DNA of 64,000 nucleotides. Source: Rattus norvegicus. Lineage: Eukaryota; Chordata; Mammalia; Rodentia; Muridae. Location: assembly GCF_036323735.1 (NCBI RefSeq), contig NC_086022.1, positions 71,058,702-71,122,701 of the forward strand, read 5' to 3'. Positions within the stretch are counted from its first letter, which is position 1, and every line of letters starts with the position of its first letter. The position numbers were made by a program, and so were the translations under genes. The notes below the pieces were generated by a model. It saw only the letters and a list, made by a program, of their open reading frames with translations, was not told where the DNA came from and searched no databases. Below, in pieces: positions 19,920 through 32,894 of the stretch.

Positions 19920-22900
19920 CACCATTGACCTGTCTCAGGAAGCAGGTGATGCTCTGGGTTGAAAGGAAGTAACAGAAATTAACTGAAACCTGTGTCAGCC
20001 CCAGTGGATTTCATGCAAATCTAGTGAGAATTTCACAGTTTAGAAGTGATATTCTCAAATAGATCCTTCTGCATCATGCTAAGATGACTGCCTTATCAGC
20101 TCTCATTTTTCCTCTGCTTTCTGTTTTTCTCATCTTGTACACTTACTTTCTTCTTTCACCTCTCCCTCCTATCTTTCTCCATGCACCACGAGTGTTTGTA
20201 ATGACAAAGCAAATAACATTCTAATAAGAGAAAACTCCAAGCTTCTAAGAATTGATGTGAAGAATGAAGGTATGATGAGAATGGGAAAATTTTTATATCT
20301 ATCTACCTTTCCAACTGCATTACTCTCGTTACTGAGTTTTCAGTACTTAATCATATGATGGTACTTCTTCTAAATTTCTGTTCTCACATTGTTTATTTAT
20401 ATCTTTAGACTGTTTCTTATTGAGGATTCTGTATTTTTACTAATGTTTTTTTAGGAATTTTTGTCTGTCTATCTGTCTCTTTCTTGTTCTGTCTCTATAT
20501 ATGTGTGTGTTTCTATTGTCTAGAACAATTGGTTTGTAAATGCAGAATTTTTCACATCAAAGAGATTCCTGCATCAAAATTCTGTGTTTCTGGCAACAAC
20601 ACACTCAGAAGACAGCAGAATTTCACTCATTGGTGTTTGGGTTCAACCTAGATTCATAGCATAATTCTAAAGACCACATGAAAATACAAAAGGGGGGCAT
20701 ATGGAAATTGTTATAATACGGTAGGATGTTTATCTGTTTCTCAAACTGGAACAAGTCTGAGATTATGATCTGATATCTGTTATGTTTCAGTTACCTAGCT
20801 ACCCACCTCATGGATTCAAACACCTCACACTTCTCAGACATTAATATAAATATCTTTAGCTGGGATTTCTAAGTGTGCTGCTCCAAACAGCTAAGGTAGA
20901 CTATTACCATGGAGATTTGCATAATCTGAGATCTAAAATGCTGTGAATGCATAGGAAAAACATTTAAGAAAACTGTTCTTGGGGAATTGTGAACACAGAA
21001 CACAGCTGAAAATGACAGAAATAAATGATATTTTCATCCACTCATTTGAAACCTCTTCTAAATCCTTGAAATAGACTGTTGAGGTTTGAGTTGGCCAATG
21101 GTAACTTAGTATATCAAATATCACTTTCATAGGATTTGAAACCTGATGGACCTTATGCGAGAAAACATGGACACAAAAATGGAAGTCAGTACTCAAAGTT
21201 CTTTGATGAAGATGGAACAGAAGGGGGAAATGGGTCATTTTAAAAGATTATCTCTTCCCTGAGGAGATGATACAATCTGGCTGTGGTATATAAGGTCCTT
21301 CATATTTTTCAAGATGTCACTAGTGAATAGATCCATCATAAACACATGCTGATATCATGCTGTACAGAGTCCAAGGCAGTCAGACAAAAATAGCCTCCAC
21401 AGTCTATCACATCTCAGCTTTTATGTTTCAAGAGAATATGTCTAGTTCTAAACTCAAATAATGTTGACTCTAAGAAAAGTATTAGTTATGGCTAGAAAAA
21501 TAGGAAAAATAACCATACATAGGAGCCAAAATAGTCAATAGAAAGAAATCATGAAATAGCACAGAAGTTGGAAATTTCATTTAATGAACTGCTGTCCAAA
21601 GGAGTTAGAGGTTGATGTCCTCATAATCTGATCGACTGATAACATTTGTTGACCCTAGAAATCAAAGAAAGGAGCAGAGATGCAGACTAACTTTCTAATG
21701 TGGTAAGACAGAATTTCTTTATAGCTGCAATGGATATTAAAACAACAATGGAATGTCATAAACAAGCCTATGTCAATTAATTCTACATAGATGAATGAAG
21801 TATTGTAGAAACAGAACTTAAGAAAACTAAAAAATTGAAAAAATAGGAAATGGAATTACTTATGAAAAGTATTTTTTGAAGAAAAGTACAAACCCACATT
21901 CCATTCTTGATTAACCCCATCACAGTACAAGACCAAATAAAACCAAGTAAGTTAAAAGCCCAGCATAGATTTGGGAGGGGCTGGGGAGACCTATCCTCTG
22001 GCTGAGAACCCATAGACAGTAATGGTGGCTGGAAAACAAAGAGTAATTTTTCTCTGGGGAAGTGGCATTAGTAGGTTTCCCATGAGGAACTGAATGACTC
22101 CACACACATACAGCATTGAACAGAATAAGATGTTTTGTTTCCAGAAGAGGAAACAAAAACGGTGGAGAGTATATGTTGGTTGGTTGGGGGTGGAAAGGTC
22201 CAGTGAAGCTTGGAGGAGTAGAAGGAAGGGAAACGTTGCTAAGGATTGTGACATATTGTGTTTTCTAAGGTCGCCACTCTAAACAGCTAGAGTATGCTAT
22301 TGCTATGGACCCTATTTTCAAAAAAAAGCAAAAATAAAAATAAATAAAAATTAAAATAAAATAACATGATATTAGCAGGGAGACATGTTAGAGAAGTCCT
22401 GAGGAAGTCGAAGGGAGACATAGGGAGTGGATATGATCATAATGTAGTATATACATTTACAAAATTAAATACTTTTTATTTTTCATTAATAGCAATTTAT
22501 ATCAACTTCACATAAATTTCTTCAAAGGCAGAAGATAAACAATTGGGAAAACATTATTTAAAAACAACAAAACCTAATGATAAAATATGTTAAAAGTATT
22601 AAAGAACAGCCCTAATGACCACAAAATTATTACATTTACAAGTCTAAACTAACTGTATTTATGCATATGTGCACACACAGATGAACATATAAAAGAATTA
22701 CAATGTGATAAACACTGTAGGGGAAGCAGTGTTTTAGAAGTCATACAATGTATCTACCACATCAACTAATGAGGAATAGTTACCAGGCCACTTTTAAAGA
22801 TGCGGTGAAAATCTGCATCAATGCAGAGATTTTGAAAATCTGGTATTTATTTAAGATAAATGATCTAACCCCACTGCTACACATTTTTATTCAATTTCCT

Positions 22901-22930
22901 GACCCACTGTACTTCTGTTCTGTCCCCTCC
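19920..22930. other. Long intergenic stretch without a recognisable gene
   Basis: This is the 3' flank of unit G followed by AT-rich DNA. Imperfect copies of one segment lie at about 20,866-20,919 and 22,259-22,311 (CTAAACAGCTAGAGTATGCT versus CCAAACAGCTAAGGTAGACT). No coding region could be supported. Confidence 0.45.
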
Positions 22931-22939
22931 AATATCTGA

Positions 22940-23755
22940 TCCTGCCCCCCTTTTCTTAACTTCTCTTTTCTCTCTCCCTCTACTTACTGTTCTTATTTTG
23001 TTTGCCCTGCCATGTAGGATTGAAGCATCCACACTTTGGTCTTCCTTCTTCTGACACTCCATATGGTTTGAGGGTTGTATCAAGGGTATTCTGAGCTTTA
23101 GGGCTAATATCCACTTATCAGTGAGTATATACCATGCAGGTTCCTTGTGTATGGGTTACCTCACTCGAGATATTTTTTAGTTTGTTCCATTTGCCTGTGA
23201 ATTTCATGAAGTCATTTTTAATAGCTGAGTAGTACTCCACTGTGTAAATGTACCACATTTTCTGTATCAATTCTTCTCTTGAGAGACATCTGAGTTTTTT
23301 ACAATTTCTAGCTATTATAAATAAGGCTGCTCAAACCACTGAACTGAGAATGGGATCCCTGTTGGAGGAATTAGAGAAAGGATTGAAAGACCTGAAGGGG
23401 CTTACAACCCCATAAGAACAACAAGACCAAACAACCAGAGCTTCCAGGGAGTAAACCACTACCCAAAGTCTATACCTGGACTGACCCTGGGCTCCAACTG
23501 CTTATGTAGCAGAGGATGGCCTTGTTGGGCACCAGTGGAAGGGAAAGCCCTTGGTCCTTCCAAGGTTGCACCCCCAGTGCAGGGGAATGTCAGGGGGGTT
23601 GGTAAGGAGGGTGTATGGGGACAGAAACACCCTTATGGGGGGAGCAGATAGGGGACTTATGTACAGGAAACTAGGAAAGGGAATAACATTTGAAATGTAA
23701 ATAAAGAAATATATCTAATAAAAAATAAAAAATAAAAAAACAAAAAGAAGTGCAT
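22940..23755 (+). mobile_element. Twin-primed (5'-inverted) L1 number 1
   Basis: From about 22,940 to 23,330 the sequence is the minus-strand copy of the L1 ORF2 end and early 3' UTR (read on the minus strand it contains TTATTTATAATAGCTAGAAA and the ISGY region). At about 23,331 it switches to plus-strand L1 3' UTR (AAACCACTGAACTGAGAATG) and runs to an A-rich tail at about 23,755. About 170 bp of consensus between the halves is missing. Inversion of the 5' part is the known outcome of twin priming during L1 integration. Confidence 0.85.
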
Positions 23756-23767
23756 TTTGCATCCTAG

Positions 23768-23784
23768 AAAGAAAGAAAGAAGGA

Positions 23785-23832
<48 letters not shown>

Positions 23833-23851
23833 GAGGAAGAAAGAAAGAAAG
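23768..23851. repeat. (GAAA)n microsatellite
   Basis: GAAA tetranucleotide repeats with a few GGAA interruptions, between the two twin-primed L1 copies. They probably grew from the A-rich tail of the first. Confidence 0.95.
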
Positions 23852-24808
23852 CTGCTATAAGCATAGTGGAACATGTATCTTTTTATATGCTAGAACATCT
23901 TTTGGGTATATGCTCAGAAGTGGTCTAGCTGGGTCTTCATGCAGAACTATGTAAAATTTTCTGAGAACTATTAGATTATTTGGGGGTAGCCACTAGAATG
24001 TCTCAGACACCAGGGAAGCAAGAGGCTCCCAGAATACAAAGGGGATTACTTTAGCCAAAATACACAACAAAGGGAAGAATAGAATGGGAAGAGACCACCT
24101 CAAGTAGATAGATATGGGCCCCAGTTGAGGGATGGGGTTACTTTCCCATCTCAAAATTTTTAACTCAGAAATGTTTCTGTTCAAAGGAAAGATAGGGACA
24201 AAAAATGGAACAGAGACTGAAGGAAAGGGTATCCAGAGACCTCCCCACCTAGGGATCCATTCATCTGCAGACACCAAACCCAGACACTATTGCAGATGCC
24301 AAGAAGTGCTTGCTCATAGGAGCCTGGCATCACTGTTTCCTAAGAAGTCCTACCAGCACCTGACCAATACAGATTCAGATATTCATATTCAACCATCAGA
24401 CTGTGCCCAGGGACCCCAGTGAAAGAGCTAGGGGAAAAACTGAAGAAGCAAAAGGGGATTGGAACACCATAAGAACAATATCAACTAACCAGACCATCCA
24501 GGGCTCCCAGAGACTAAGCTACCAACCAAACTGTATCCATGGAGGGATCTATGGCTCCAGATACATATGTAGCAAAGGATGGCCTTATTCAACATTAATG
24601 TGGGGAGGGCCCTTAGTCTTGTGGAGGTTTGATGCCCCAGCATAAGGGGATGCTAGAAGAGTGTAGCAGGAGTGGGGGAGTGGGTGGAAGAGTACCCTCG
24701 TAGCAGTAAAAGGGAATAGGACATGGCAGATTGGATGAAGGGGTTGTGGTGGGGTAACCAGGAAGGTTTGAAATGTAAATGAATAAAATAATTAATAAAA
24801 AATAAATG
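23851..24808 (+). mobile_element. Twin-primed (5'-inverted) L1 number 2
   Basis: 23,851-23,975 is inverted L1 ORF2 sequence (GCTGCTATAAGCATAGTGGA is the reverse complement of the ORF2 phrase before the FIAALF region). It then turns to plus-strand 3' UTR of an older L1 type (TAGCCACTAGAATGTCTCAG; compare 29,560-29,600) and runs to an A-rich tail at about 24,808. Confidence 0.8.
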
Positions 24809-24812
24809 TTCT

Positions 24813-25385
24813 GCCCATTCAGACCCTGTCCCACGTGTGGCCCATACATATACAGCCACCCAATTAGACAAGATGGATGAAGCAAAGAAGTGCAGGCAGA
24901 CAGGAACCGGATGTAGATCGCTCCTGAGAGACACAGCCAGAATACAGCAAATACAGAGGCGAATGCCAGCAGCAAACCACTGAACTGAGAATAGGACCCC
25001 CGTTGAAGGAATCAGAGAAAGAACTGGAAGAGCTTGAAGGGGCTCGAGACCCCCTATGAACAACAATGCCAAGCAACCAGATCTTCCAGGGACTAAGCCA
25101 CTACCTAAAGACTATACATGGACTGACCCTGGACTCTGACCTCATAGGTAGCAATGAATATCCTAGTAAGAGCACCAGTGGAAGGGGAAGCCCTGGGTCC
25201 TGCCAAGGTTGGCTCGCCGGTGAACGGGATTCTTGGAGGGAGGGCGGCAATGGAGGAAATGGGGAGGGGAACACCAATATGGGAGGGGAGGGGGAGGGGC
25301 TAGGGGGATGTTGTCATGGAAACCGGGAAAGGCAATAACATATGAATTGTAAATAAGAAATACCCAATTTAATAAAGATGGAAAA
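24813..25385 (+). mobile_element. Short 5'-truncated L1 (3' UTR only) with target-site duplication
   Basis: A 3' UTR fragment from GCCCATTCAGACCCTGTCCC to the A-rich tail. It is flanked by AAATAAATGTTCT (24,800-24,812) and AAATAAACGTTCT (25,386-25,398), a 13-bp duplication with one difference. It inserted into the A-rich tail of the preceding L1. Confidence 0.9.
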
Positions 25386-25398
25386 AAATAAACGTTCT

Positions 25399-27860
25399 AA
25401 GAAAAGTAGAAACAAATGTAAACTTTCCCAAGTTGACAGAAGTTATTGACAAAATTTTATAAGTAACATAATTTTAATAGTTATCAAAAACTTTCGTCAT
25501 ATAATATGGAATAGATTATTATCTTTTCTGTCTACTGTTTATCAAATCTTAACTAACATAAACTAAAAGACAACAAATATGATATTAAAAAAACAAAAAC
25601 CTACATTTTGTGGAATACAATGTTCTTTAAGTGAAAAGGATCAAGGGAGCATTTAAAAATAGTAAATTTAGTAAGATGACAGATCAATATAAAAATCAAA
25701 TGTTGAATTTACTCTTTCAAAGACTACCAAGGTAGATTTCAGAAAATAATAATACTTAGAATAACATCGATTAAAATGACTGAGAAAGAAACTTAGCAAA
25801 ATTCATCAAATAAAATCAATAGTACTTTGCTAGGGAAAATTAAAGAAAACGTCAGAAAGAAAAATCTGTCACACTTGGGGATTGTGTGTTTCAGTTCATT
25901 ACTGTGGCTAGTCCTTAACAACTGATGTTGGAACAACCATATAAAAATTGATGTTACTAACACGATGATGGAAATAGATGGGATGTAACATAGACATAAT
26001 TTTTAAAAAAAACGTGAAGTTCTAGGTGAAGTCAGAGAAAAACCCTTCTGTAAATGGAGAGCACACATAATTTCCTTCTTGAGCATGTCATGTGCCACCA
26101 GTTGCATGTCATACATATGAGAAATAAGTCACAGCTGGGAAGAGAATGAAGATTCCCAGAATTCAGGCATCTGAATACAGGTCACGTGTGTGGTATGCAA
26201 ATAAGCCTGGATTGTATGCACTATGCCTATTACAGAGGCCAACTCAGATGTCAAGTGGATCACAAATATGACTTAAAGGATATATGTGCCAATCAAGAGC
26301 AGGAGATATAGGCTCACACCACTGAGAACCCTATGAGTTGTCCAGAAATTGGGTTGCTTTTTAAGTATTTCCTCCATTTCATTTCTCTGATAATAATTTC
26401 CTACCTATATTTAGCTATAGATTCTTCTCCTGAAATGATTTCTGTTTCTTTCCTCCTCCCCACACATCTAAAGATTTCTGTCAAGTGTGGCTGATCAGTG
26501 GCCTTATAATCACAGGACGAAAGTTGTGTGTTCTCAATTTCTACGGCATCCCGAGAGAGTTTATATTCTCCCTAATATCACTTCTACCCACTGACTCCAC
26601 GGGGGGGGGGGGGCAAGAGAACAGCGTATTTACTTTATGAATCTCACATCCGGGTAATGATATTTTTTTTTCTGATATCAAGGACAACCCGCTAAATAAC
26701 TGACTGCCTTAACTAATCAAGCACCCAGGTAAGGCATTCATTAGAATAATCTGTATTTCTCTTTGTAATATAAATGGTGCCTTTTAATGCAATTGAGAAG
26801 AAGGATGATACTGGAATAAGTTATGTGGAGTAGGTATAATGGCAGTAAAATGTGCGTGAGTTCCCTTGAATAAAGTGGACACTAATCAAAGTGGTCCAAC
26901 AGAAGGAAAATTATCTCTGGAACAGATAAAGCAGAGAGTCCAGGTTTTGATAATTACAAAAGCAGAGTAATTTGGAGATATGTTGGCTAATTATCAATAT
27001 CATATTCAAAGAAGCCATGGGCATGAAATCTTACTGTCAAGTGTGGGGTGCTGCCCTATGACTTGTTGGTCAAATAGGCTCCAGAGATCACTCAAACAAT
27101 TCAGGCTATTGTAATTGTTCTTCGTTTCCCATCAGAACTTGAAATTAGATGTTAACTGTGGAAGACATCACACACTGTGCTCATGGGAGAATGGACATAT
27201 ATCTGTGGCCTTCTTCCAGAATATTTTTCTTTTTCTAGAGGGGTCTATACAGGATAGTTGGAGAGAAAAGTCATAAAAATTTGTACCCAGTTCTGAATTC
27301 TGTGAACACTAATGATAACTAGCAAGGCAGGATATGTCTTCTGGTGCAATAGTGGCATGACTATTACTGGGTTAGCCAGTTACTTTCCAATTAGATTTGA
27401 GACCTGGTCTACAGAAAAGAACTCATAACTAATCAAAAGTCTGTAGTTACACAAGTCATTAGCCCCAGAAAGAACCTAATAATACTGTATTGTTAAATGG
27501 CCATGTTCTTCAACTGTCTTCTAGGGACTCATGTTTATACATATAGATTAGTGTTATATTCAACATTCATCAGAAGAGTTTCTTACTTTTGTATGGTAAA
27601 TGCAGAAACTAATGTCTTGCTAAAATACTGAGAACAAAGTCATAGAAATGATCAACCCTAACTGCTACAGCTATGTCAACCCCAGCTCTTAGGGAACAAT
27701 GTGGAAGTGAAAGCAGATAGAATGAAATGTGTCATCTGAACATAACACAGACTGGCACTCATGAAGTTACTCTGTTTATGCTCATCTTTACAAGACTGCA
27801 TGTAATTAGACCATCTATCTTTTATCATAGATGGGGCATGGATTCATAAATCACCACCCC
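25399..27860. other. Intergenic DNA without recognisable gene
   Basis: AT-rich, with no supportable coding region or V-gene trace. A 13-bp G homopolymer lies at 26,601-26,613. Some parts (25,700-26,030) may be very old L1. Confidence 0.4.
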
Positions 27861-27869
27861 TCCATGAGG

Positions 27870-28535
27870 GACTACTGGGAACTAACAGCTATTAGAGGAG
27901 GAGCATTGTGGATAGTCCTGGTGCTATTTGTATTTTGATGCTAATTTTGCTTCTCCAAGAGGGGCTTCCTGGGATGAGGAGTAAATCACATAGTCAGATG
28001 ACTTCATGAGAACCTTCCCCTACTGAATAAAGATTTCTAGGAACCAATCACTGGATGATGAGCAGGACTTCCAGGTCAGAGAGAGGAAAGTGGAAGCAGG
28101 AAAGGATGATTTGCTTTTGGGGGAGCTTAGAGGACAAAATGTAGCTAGCAAGAGGCCCCCAGTTTAAATAGCAGATCCACCAGGATTTGCCACTGGAGGA
28201 GTTATGTGTAGAAAAGCTTATAAAAATCAGGATGCTATTGGTGCACCCAGTAATTGAGTTATCTGTTGATTCTAAACCAAGATTGTGTAGTGTTTTCCTT
28301 CATGCAGTGACTCAACTGAGTTCTAGAGAAAGGTACATTGGCAGGGCACCCCAGCCAACCACGGGAATTTGGAAGCATGGACCTGGTATGGCAGAGACAC
28401 CCCATGGGAATTAGCAAGCAAGGTGGAGATATTTTGGAGCTTGGGGTCAAAGAGTCTGATGGGCTGAAAACAGGCCAGGCTGGCCTATCTGCCAGTGCTT
28501 TGCTGCCAGTAGCTTATATTTCTATTTTCATTTCA
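27870..28535 (+). mobile_element. Endogenous retrovirus LTR, probably solo (RMER19-like)
   Basis: ATTTGTATTTTGATGCTAAT, GAATAAAGATTTCTAGGAAC, GGATTTGCCACTGGAGGAGT and AATTGAGTTATCTGTTGATT follow the order I recall for rodent ERV LTRs of the RMER19 type. No gag, pol or env sequence adjoins it. Boundaries and family are by memory. Confidence 0.5.
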
Positions 28536-28654
28536 TGCTATAGAGTGGGTATCATTTTTTTCAGTAGTGTAGTTATTGGTACCCTGACTTTGTTCTAGTA
28601 AATAAGCTCCCACCATGCTCAGGCAAGAAACCCTAATTATCATTCCTACATCTG

Positions 28655-30235
28655 ATAGAGGACTAATATCCAATATATAAAAATAACTCAACAAGTTAGA
28701 TGCCAGGGAAACAAATAATCCTATTAAAAAGTGGGGAAGAGAACTAAACAGAGAATTCTCAACTGAGGAATACTGAATGGTGGAGAAGCACCTAAAGAAA
28801 TGTTCAACATCCTTAGTCATAAGGAAAATGCAAATCAAGACAACCCTGAGATTCTACTTCACACCAGTCAGAACAGCTAAGATCAAAAACTCAGGTGACA
28901 GCAGATGCTGGCAAGGACATGGAGAAATGAACACTCCTCCATTGCTGGTAGGATTGCAAGCTGCTACAACCACTGTGGAAATCAGTCTGGCGGTTTTTCC
29001 AGAAAATTGGACGTAGTACTACATGAGGAACCAGCTGTATCATTCCTGCACACATACCCAAAAGATGCTCCAACATGTAATAAGGACACATGTTCTACTA
29101 TGTTCATGTCAGCCATATTTAAAATAGCCAGAAACTGGAAATGACTCAGATGTCCCTCAACAGAGAAATAAATACAGAAAATGTGATACATTTGCACAGT
29201 AAAAGGCTACTTAGCCAATGTAGTCTTAAACAATGGCTGCATGAAATTTGCAGGCAAATGGATGGATCTAGAAAATATCACCCTGAGTGAGATAACTCAG
29301 TCACAAAATGACACACTGATGTATGTACTCACTGATAAGTGGATATTAGTCAAAGAGCTTAGAACACCCAAAATAACACTCACAGACCACATGAAGCTCA
29401 AGAGGAAAGAAGTCCAAAAAGTGGATGCTTCAGTCCTACTTAAAAAGGGCAAACAAAATAATCAAGGAAAGTAGACGGTGAGAGGGATTTGGAAGGGAGA
29501 GAGGAGTGGAAGGGGGAAAAGAGGTCCAGAATTGGGTATGGGATAGGGGATGGAGATTTGGGGGTAGCAATCAGAAAGTCCCGAATACCAGGAAAGCAAG
29601 AGCTTCCCAGGACCCCACAAGGATAACATTAGCTGAAATACTCCACAAAGGGGAAAGAGAACCAGTCAAGACCATATTCAGAGGTTAGGCATGTGTGCCC
29701 CCCACCCCAGGTTAAGGGATCGAGCCACCCACCCATGTCCAAAATTTTAACCCAGAATCACTCTTGTCTAAAGGAAATACAGGGACAAAGAGTGGAGCAG
29801 AGACTGAAGAAAAGGCCATTCAGAGCCTGCCCCACCTAGGGATCCATCCCACATGAAGAAACCAAACCTAGACACTATTGCTGAAGCCAAGAAGTGCTTA
29901 CTGACAGGAGCCTGATATAGCTGTCTCCTGAAAGGCTCTGCCAGATCCTGACCACTATAGATGCAGATGCTCAAAGCAAACCATTGGACTGAGCACCGGA
30001 CCCCCCATGAATGAGTTAGGGGAATGACTGAAAGAGCTGAAGGGGCCTTATCTGGCATCCATGGAATGGGAGACCCTTGGTCCTGTGAAGGCTTAATGCC
30101 CCAGTGTAGAGGAATGCTAGGGTAATAGGGCAGGAGTGGATGGGTGGGTGGTAGGGGGCAGGGTAAGGGGTGATGGGATAGGGGGCTTGCAAAGGGGATA
30201 ACATTTGAAATGTAAATAGATAAAATATCTATTTT
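28655..30235 (+). mobile_element. Older 5'-truncated L1: ORF2 tail plus 3' UTR
   Basis: GATAGAGGACTAATATCCAA opens the ORF2 C-terminal part, which has several frame breaks. The ISGY-equivalent region is at about 29,330. The 3' UTR belongs to an older type with a GGGGGTAGCAATCAGAAAGT segment and ends in an AT-rich tail at about 30,235. Confidence 0.87.
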
Positions 30236-31040
30236 TTTAAAAAAATCTGACTTGTCAAATAAACTTTTAAATAAATAAAAAAAGAATTTTAGAATATAAA
30301 ATTTCTGAGTTGCTAAAATAAATTTTCTTTCATATTTAAAAAAATAGAAACTGTAATTAAATTTAGTGATTCACATAGAGAAAGGAGTCATGAAAGTAGA
30401 AGTGGAACTTGATGGGAAGAAGGAGGATAAAGAAGGGGAAGGGAAATAAAGAATGAAAACAGTTATAACTCATTATATAAATGTATGAAGTTGTCAAACA
30501 ATAGAAACATTGAAAAAGAACATGGTGATGAGAAGATATTAGTTAATATATACCTTGTTAAAACTAAGCAGGAGGAATATATTTTTGTATGTTATACACA
30601 ATAGGATGATTAGGATTAAAAATAAAAGATTTTGAACATACTCACTATCAGCAAATGATAAAAGTTTGGGTGAAAGATATGGTAATTGCCCTGCATTGAT
30701 CATTACCAATGTCTCTGTGAATCAGGATATTTCCTTGAACTTCATAAACATTGGTGGGGATTATTTGCCAAAATTTATTAATTTCATTCAAAATACAGAA
30801 AACAAATAAAAATCTTAAAAGAAAGCTACAAAATTGATGTGCAATAAAACTAATGTATATGAGGGTACATCTATGTTTATGGCAAAGCTAAGGAAGCATA
30901 GGGCCTGTAGTAGCAAGGGGACAATTGATTACTCTGCCAAACAAGGTTTCACAGGATAACTGTAGCTCTGAGGTCCTTGCCATTTATTGCATGAAATTGC
31001 TAAACATTTTCTCTCTGAGGTTAGGTATAATTTGTTGTGA
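30236..31040. other. Intergenic DNA without recognisable gene
   Basis: Very AT-rich. No coding region or repeat I can name. Confidence 0.45.
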
Positions 31041-31055
31041 TGAAATCATCTTCTT

Positions 31056-31164
31056 CTTTTTTTTTTCTTTTTTTCTTTTTTTCTTTTTTTCGGAGCTGGG
31101 GACCGAACCCAGGGCCTCGCGCTTGCTAGGCAAGCGCTCTACCACTGAGCTAAATCCCCAACCC
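31056..31164 (-). mobile_element. ID SINE, minus strand
   Basis: A T-rich run (TTTTTCTTTTT blocks, the reversed A tail) is followed by the reverse complement of the ID consensus, ending ATCCCCAACC. The 15-bp target-site duplication TGAAATCATCTTCTT is at 31,041-31,055 and 31,165-31,179. Confidence 0.96.
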
Positions 31165-31195
31165 TGAAATCATCTTCTTAATAGCTTGTTTTCCA

Positions 31196-31717
31196 ACTAG
31201 ATAAGATGGATGAGAAAAGAAGTGCAGGCCGACCGAAACCGGATGTAGATCTCTCCTGAGAGACACAGCCAGAATACAGCAAATAAATAGGAGAATGCCA
31301 TAATTAAACCACTGAACTAAGAACAGGACCCCCGTTGAAGGAATCAGAGAAAGAACTGGAAGAGCTTGAAGGGGCTCGAGACCCCATATGAACAACAATG
31401 CCAAGCAACCAGAGCTTCCAGGGACTAAGCCACTACCCAAAGACTATACATGGACTGACCCTGGACTCTGACCTCATAGGTAGCAATGAATAGCCTAGTA
31501 AGAGCACCAGTGGAAGGGGAAACCCTTGGTCCTGCCAAGGCTGGAACCCCAGTGAATGGGATTGTTGGGGGAAGGGTGGTAATGGGGGAGGATGGGGAGG
31601 GGAATACCGATAGAGAAGGGGAGGGGGAAGGGTTAGGGGGATGTTGGCCTGGAAACTGGGAAAGGGAATAACAATTGAAATGTAAATAAGAAATACCCAA
31701 GTTAATAAAGATGAAAA
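31196..31717 (+). mobile_element. Short 5'-truncated L1 (3' UTR only) with target-site duplication
   Basis: 3' UTR from ACTAGATAAGATGGATGAG to the tail AATAAAGATGAAAA. The 16-bp target-site duplication AATAGCTTGTTTTCCA is at 31,180-31,195 and 31,718-31,733. It adjoins the ID insertion on its left. Confidence 0.94.
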
Positions 31718-31733
31718 AATAGCTTGTTTTCCA

Positions 31734-32180
31734 CTACCTGAAAGCATGAGTGAATGAATTACTTCCTAGAAACGTACACTCACGTAAGCTGAACACTCCT
31801 TTCAATGAGCCATTATTTCTAGTAACTATCTCCACCCCGAAAATATTGTCATGAAAAAAATAGGAAATTTGGAATAAACAGTCTGTCATTATGCCCTCCT
31901 TAAAACAAATGGAAGTCTAAATTTTAGTGAACATGTTCCATTTGTAGAGTTTACCCTGAACTTCTAGAATCAACTTTTAAAAATGGAGAGAAAAGCTAGT
32001 GTTCTAACATGATGGTAAAAACAGATTCCTCTGTTTGAAAGTATTCTGCTCCCTACAATGAGCAATATGGACTTCACTGTGAAAATACCTAAATACCCCA
32101 GTAACTTCCATTATTTATATAACATAGCTAGACATTGTTTCATGGTAAATGTTTAAAGTAATATTTTTATTATTTATTTG
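31734..32180. other. Intergenic DNA without recognisable gene
   Basis: Nothing recognisable. Confidence 0.4.
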
Positions 32181-32189
32181 AGACTTTTC

Positions 32190-32620
32190 TGTCCTTTCCC
32201 TCAGAGTTCAGGGATCTTTTTAGAAAATGGCTCAGAAAGACTTTAAGAGCCAGAGGTGGTAAATGGCTTTGAGGAAACAGTAGTTTCCAGACACAGCAAG
32301 CGAGAAGCACATGAGAACTCCCAGCAATGTGACAGCATGTACAAGGTAAAGACAGACAAAAGTCAGCATGGATGTGGTCACGAAGGCCCATCCTTAGCTG
32401 AGAAGCTCCTGGGAATTTGATTGTTGCTGGGAGAAAAGAGTGTTATTTTCTCTGATGGTGAACGGTTCTTGTGCTCTGTATGTCAAGAGGGTGGTGTTGT
32501 CTTCAGTGAATGAAACAGACCCTGGAAGAAAAAGAAATTCAATTCTGGTAACTGTTAATGACAAGCAAGGAGAAAAGAATGAAGTGGATAGCCTCTGCTT
32601 ACCAAGAGCATTTATAGCAT
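32190..32620. mobile_element. Candidate rodent interspersed repeat
   Basis: TAAGAGCCAGAGGTGGTAAA, GGAAACAGTAGTTTCCAGAC and AACTCCCAGCAATGTGACAG follow a known, widespread rodent repeat pattern that I recall but cannot assign with certainty to an ERV-derived or old L1 family. Confidence 0.4.
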
Positions 32621-32843
32621 ACAAGCCAAAACGTCTACTTTCTGCTGAATCATACAGAGATACAAAGGTTCCTGCAGGGTTGTGTTTGCAACCATCTATC
32701 AGCCTCAGTAAAGAGAAGGGATCTACCTTAAGCCTGAAAACTTCCTTTTTCCTATTTTCTTGTCCTAACTCCTCAAATATTTAAACCTGGAAATACCTTC
32801 ATCATCTTGCCTCTCCTTGGTATGGCCTCCATACTGTTCTGGC

Positions 32844-32844
<1 letters not shown>

Positions 32845-32893
<49 letters not shown>
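32845..32893. repeat. (TG)n microsatellite
   Basis: TG run of about 48 bp. Confidence 0.97.

Positions 32894-32894
<1 letters not shown>

Noticed and set aside
23768..23851. Regularly spaced short repeats, considered as a CRISPR-like or satellite array
   Set aside because: It is a simple GAAA microsatellite next to an L1 tail. No direct-repeat and unique-spacer structure occurs anywhere in the window.
26183..26202. E-box CACGTG followed by the octamer ATGCAAAT, an immunoglobulin-like promoter signature
   Set aside because: No leader or V sequence follows within several hundred bases, and TRBV promoters do not depend on the octamer; chance occurrence is likely.
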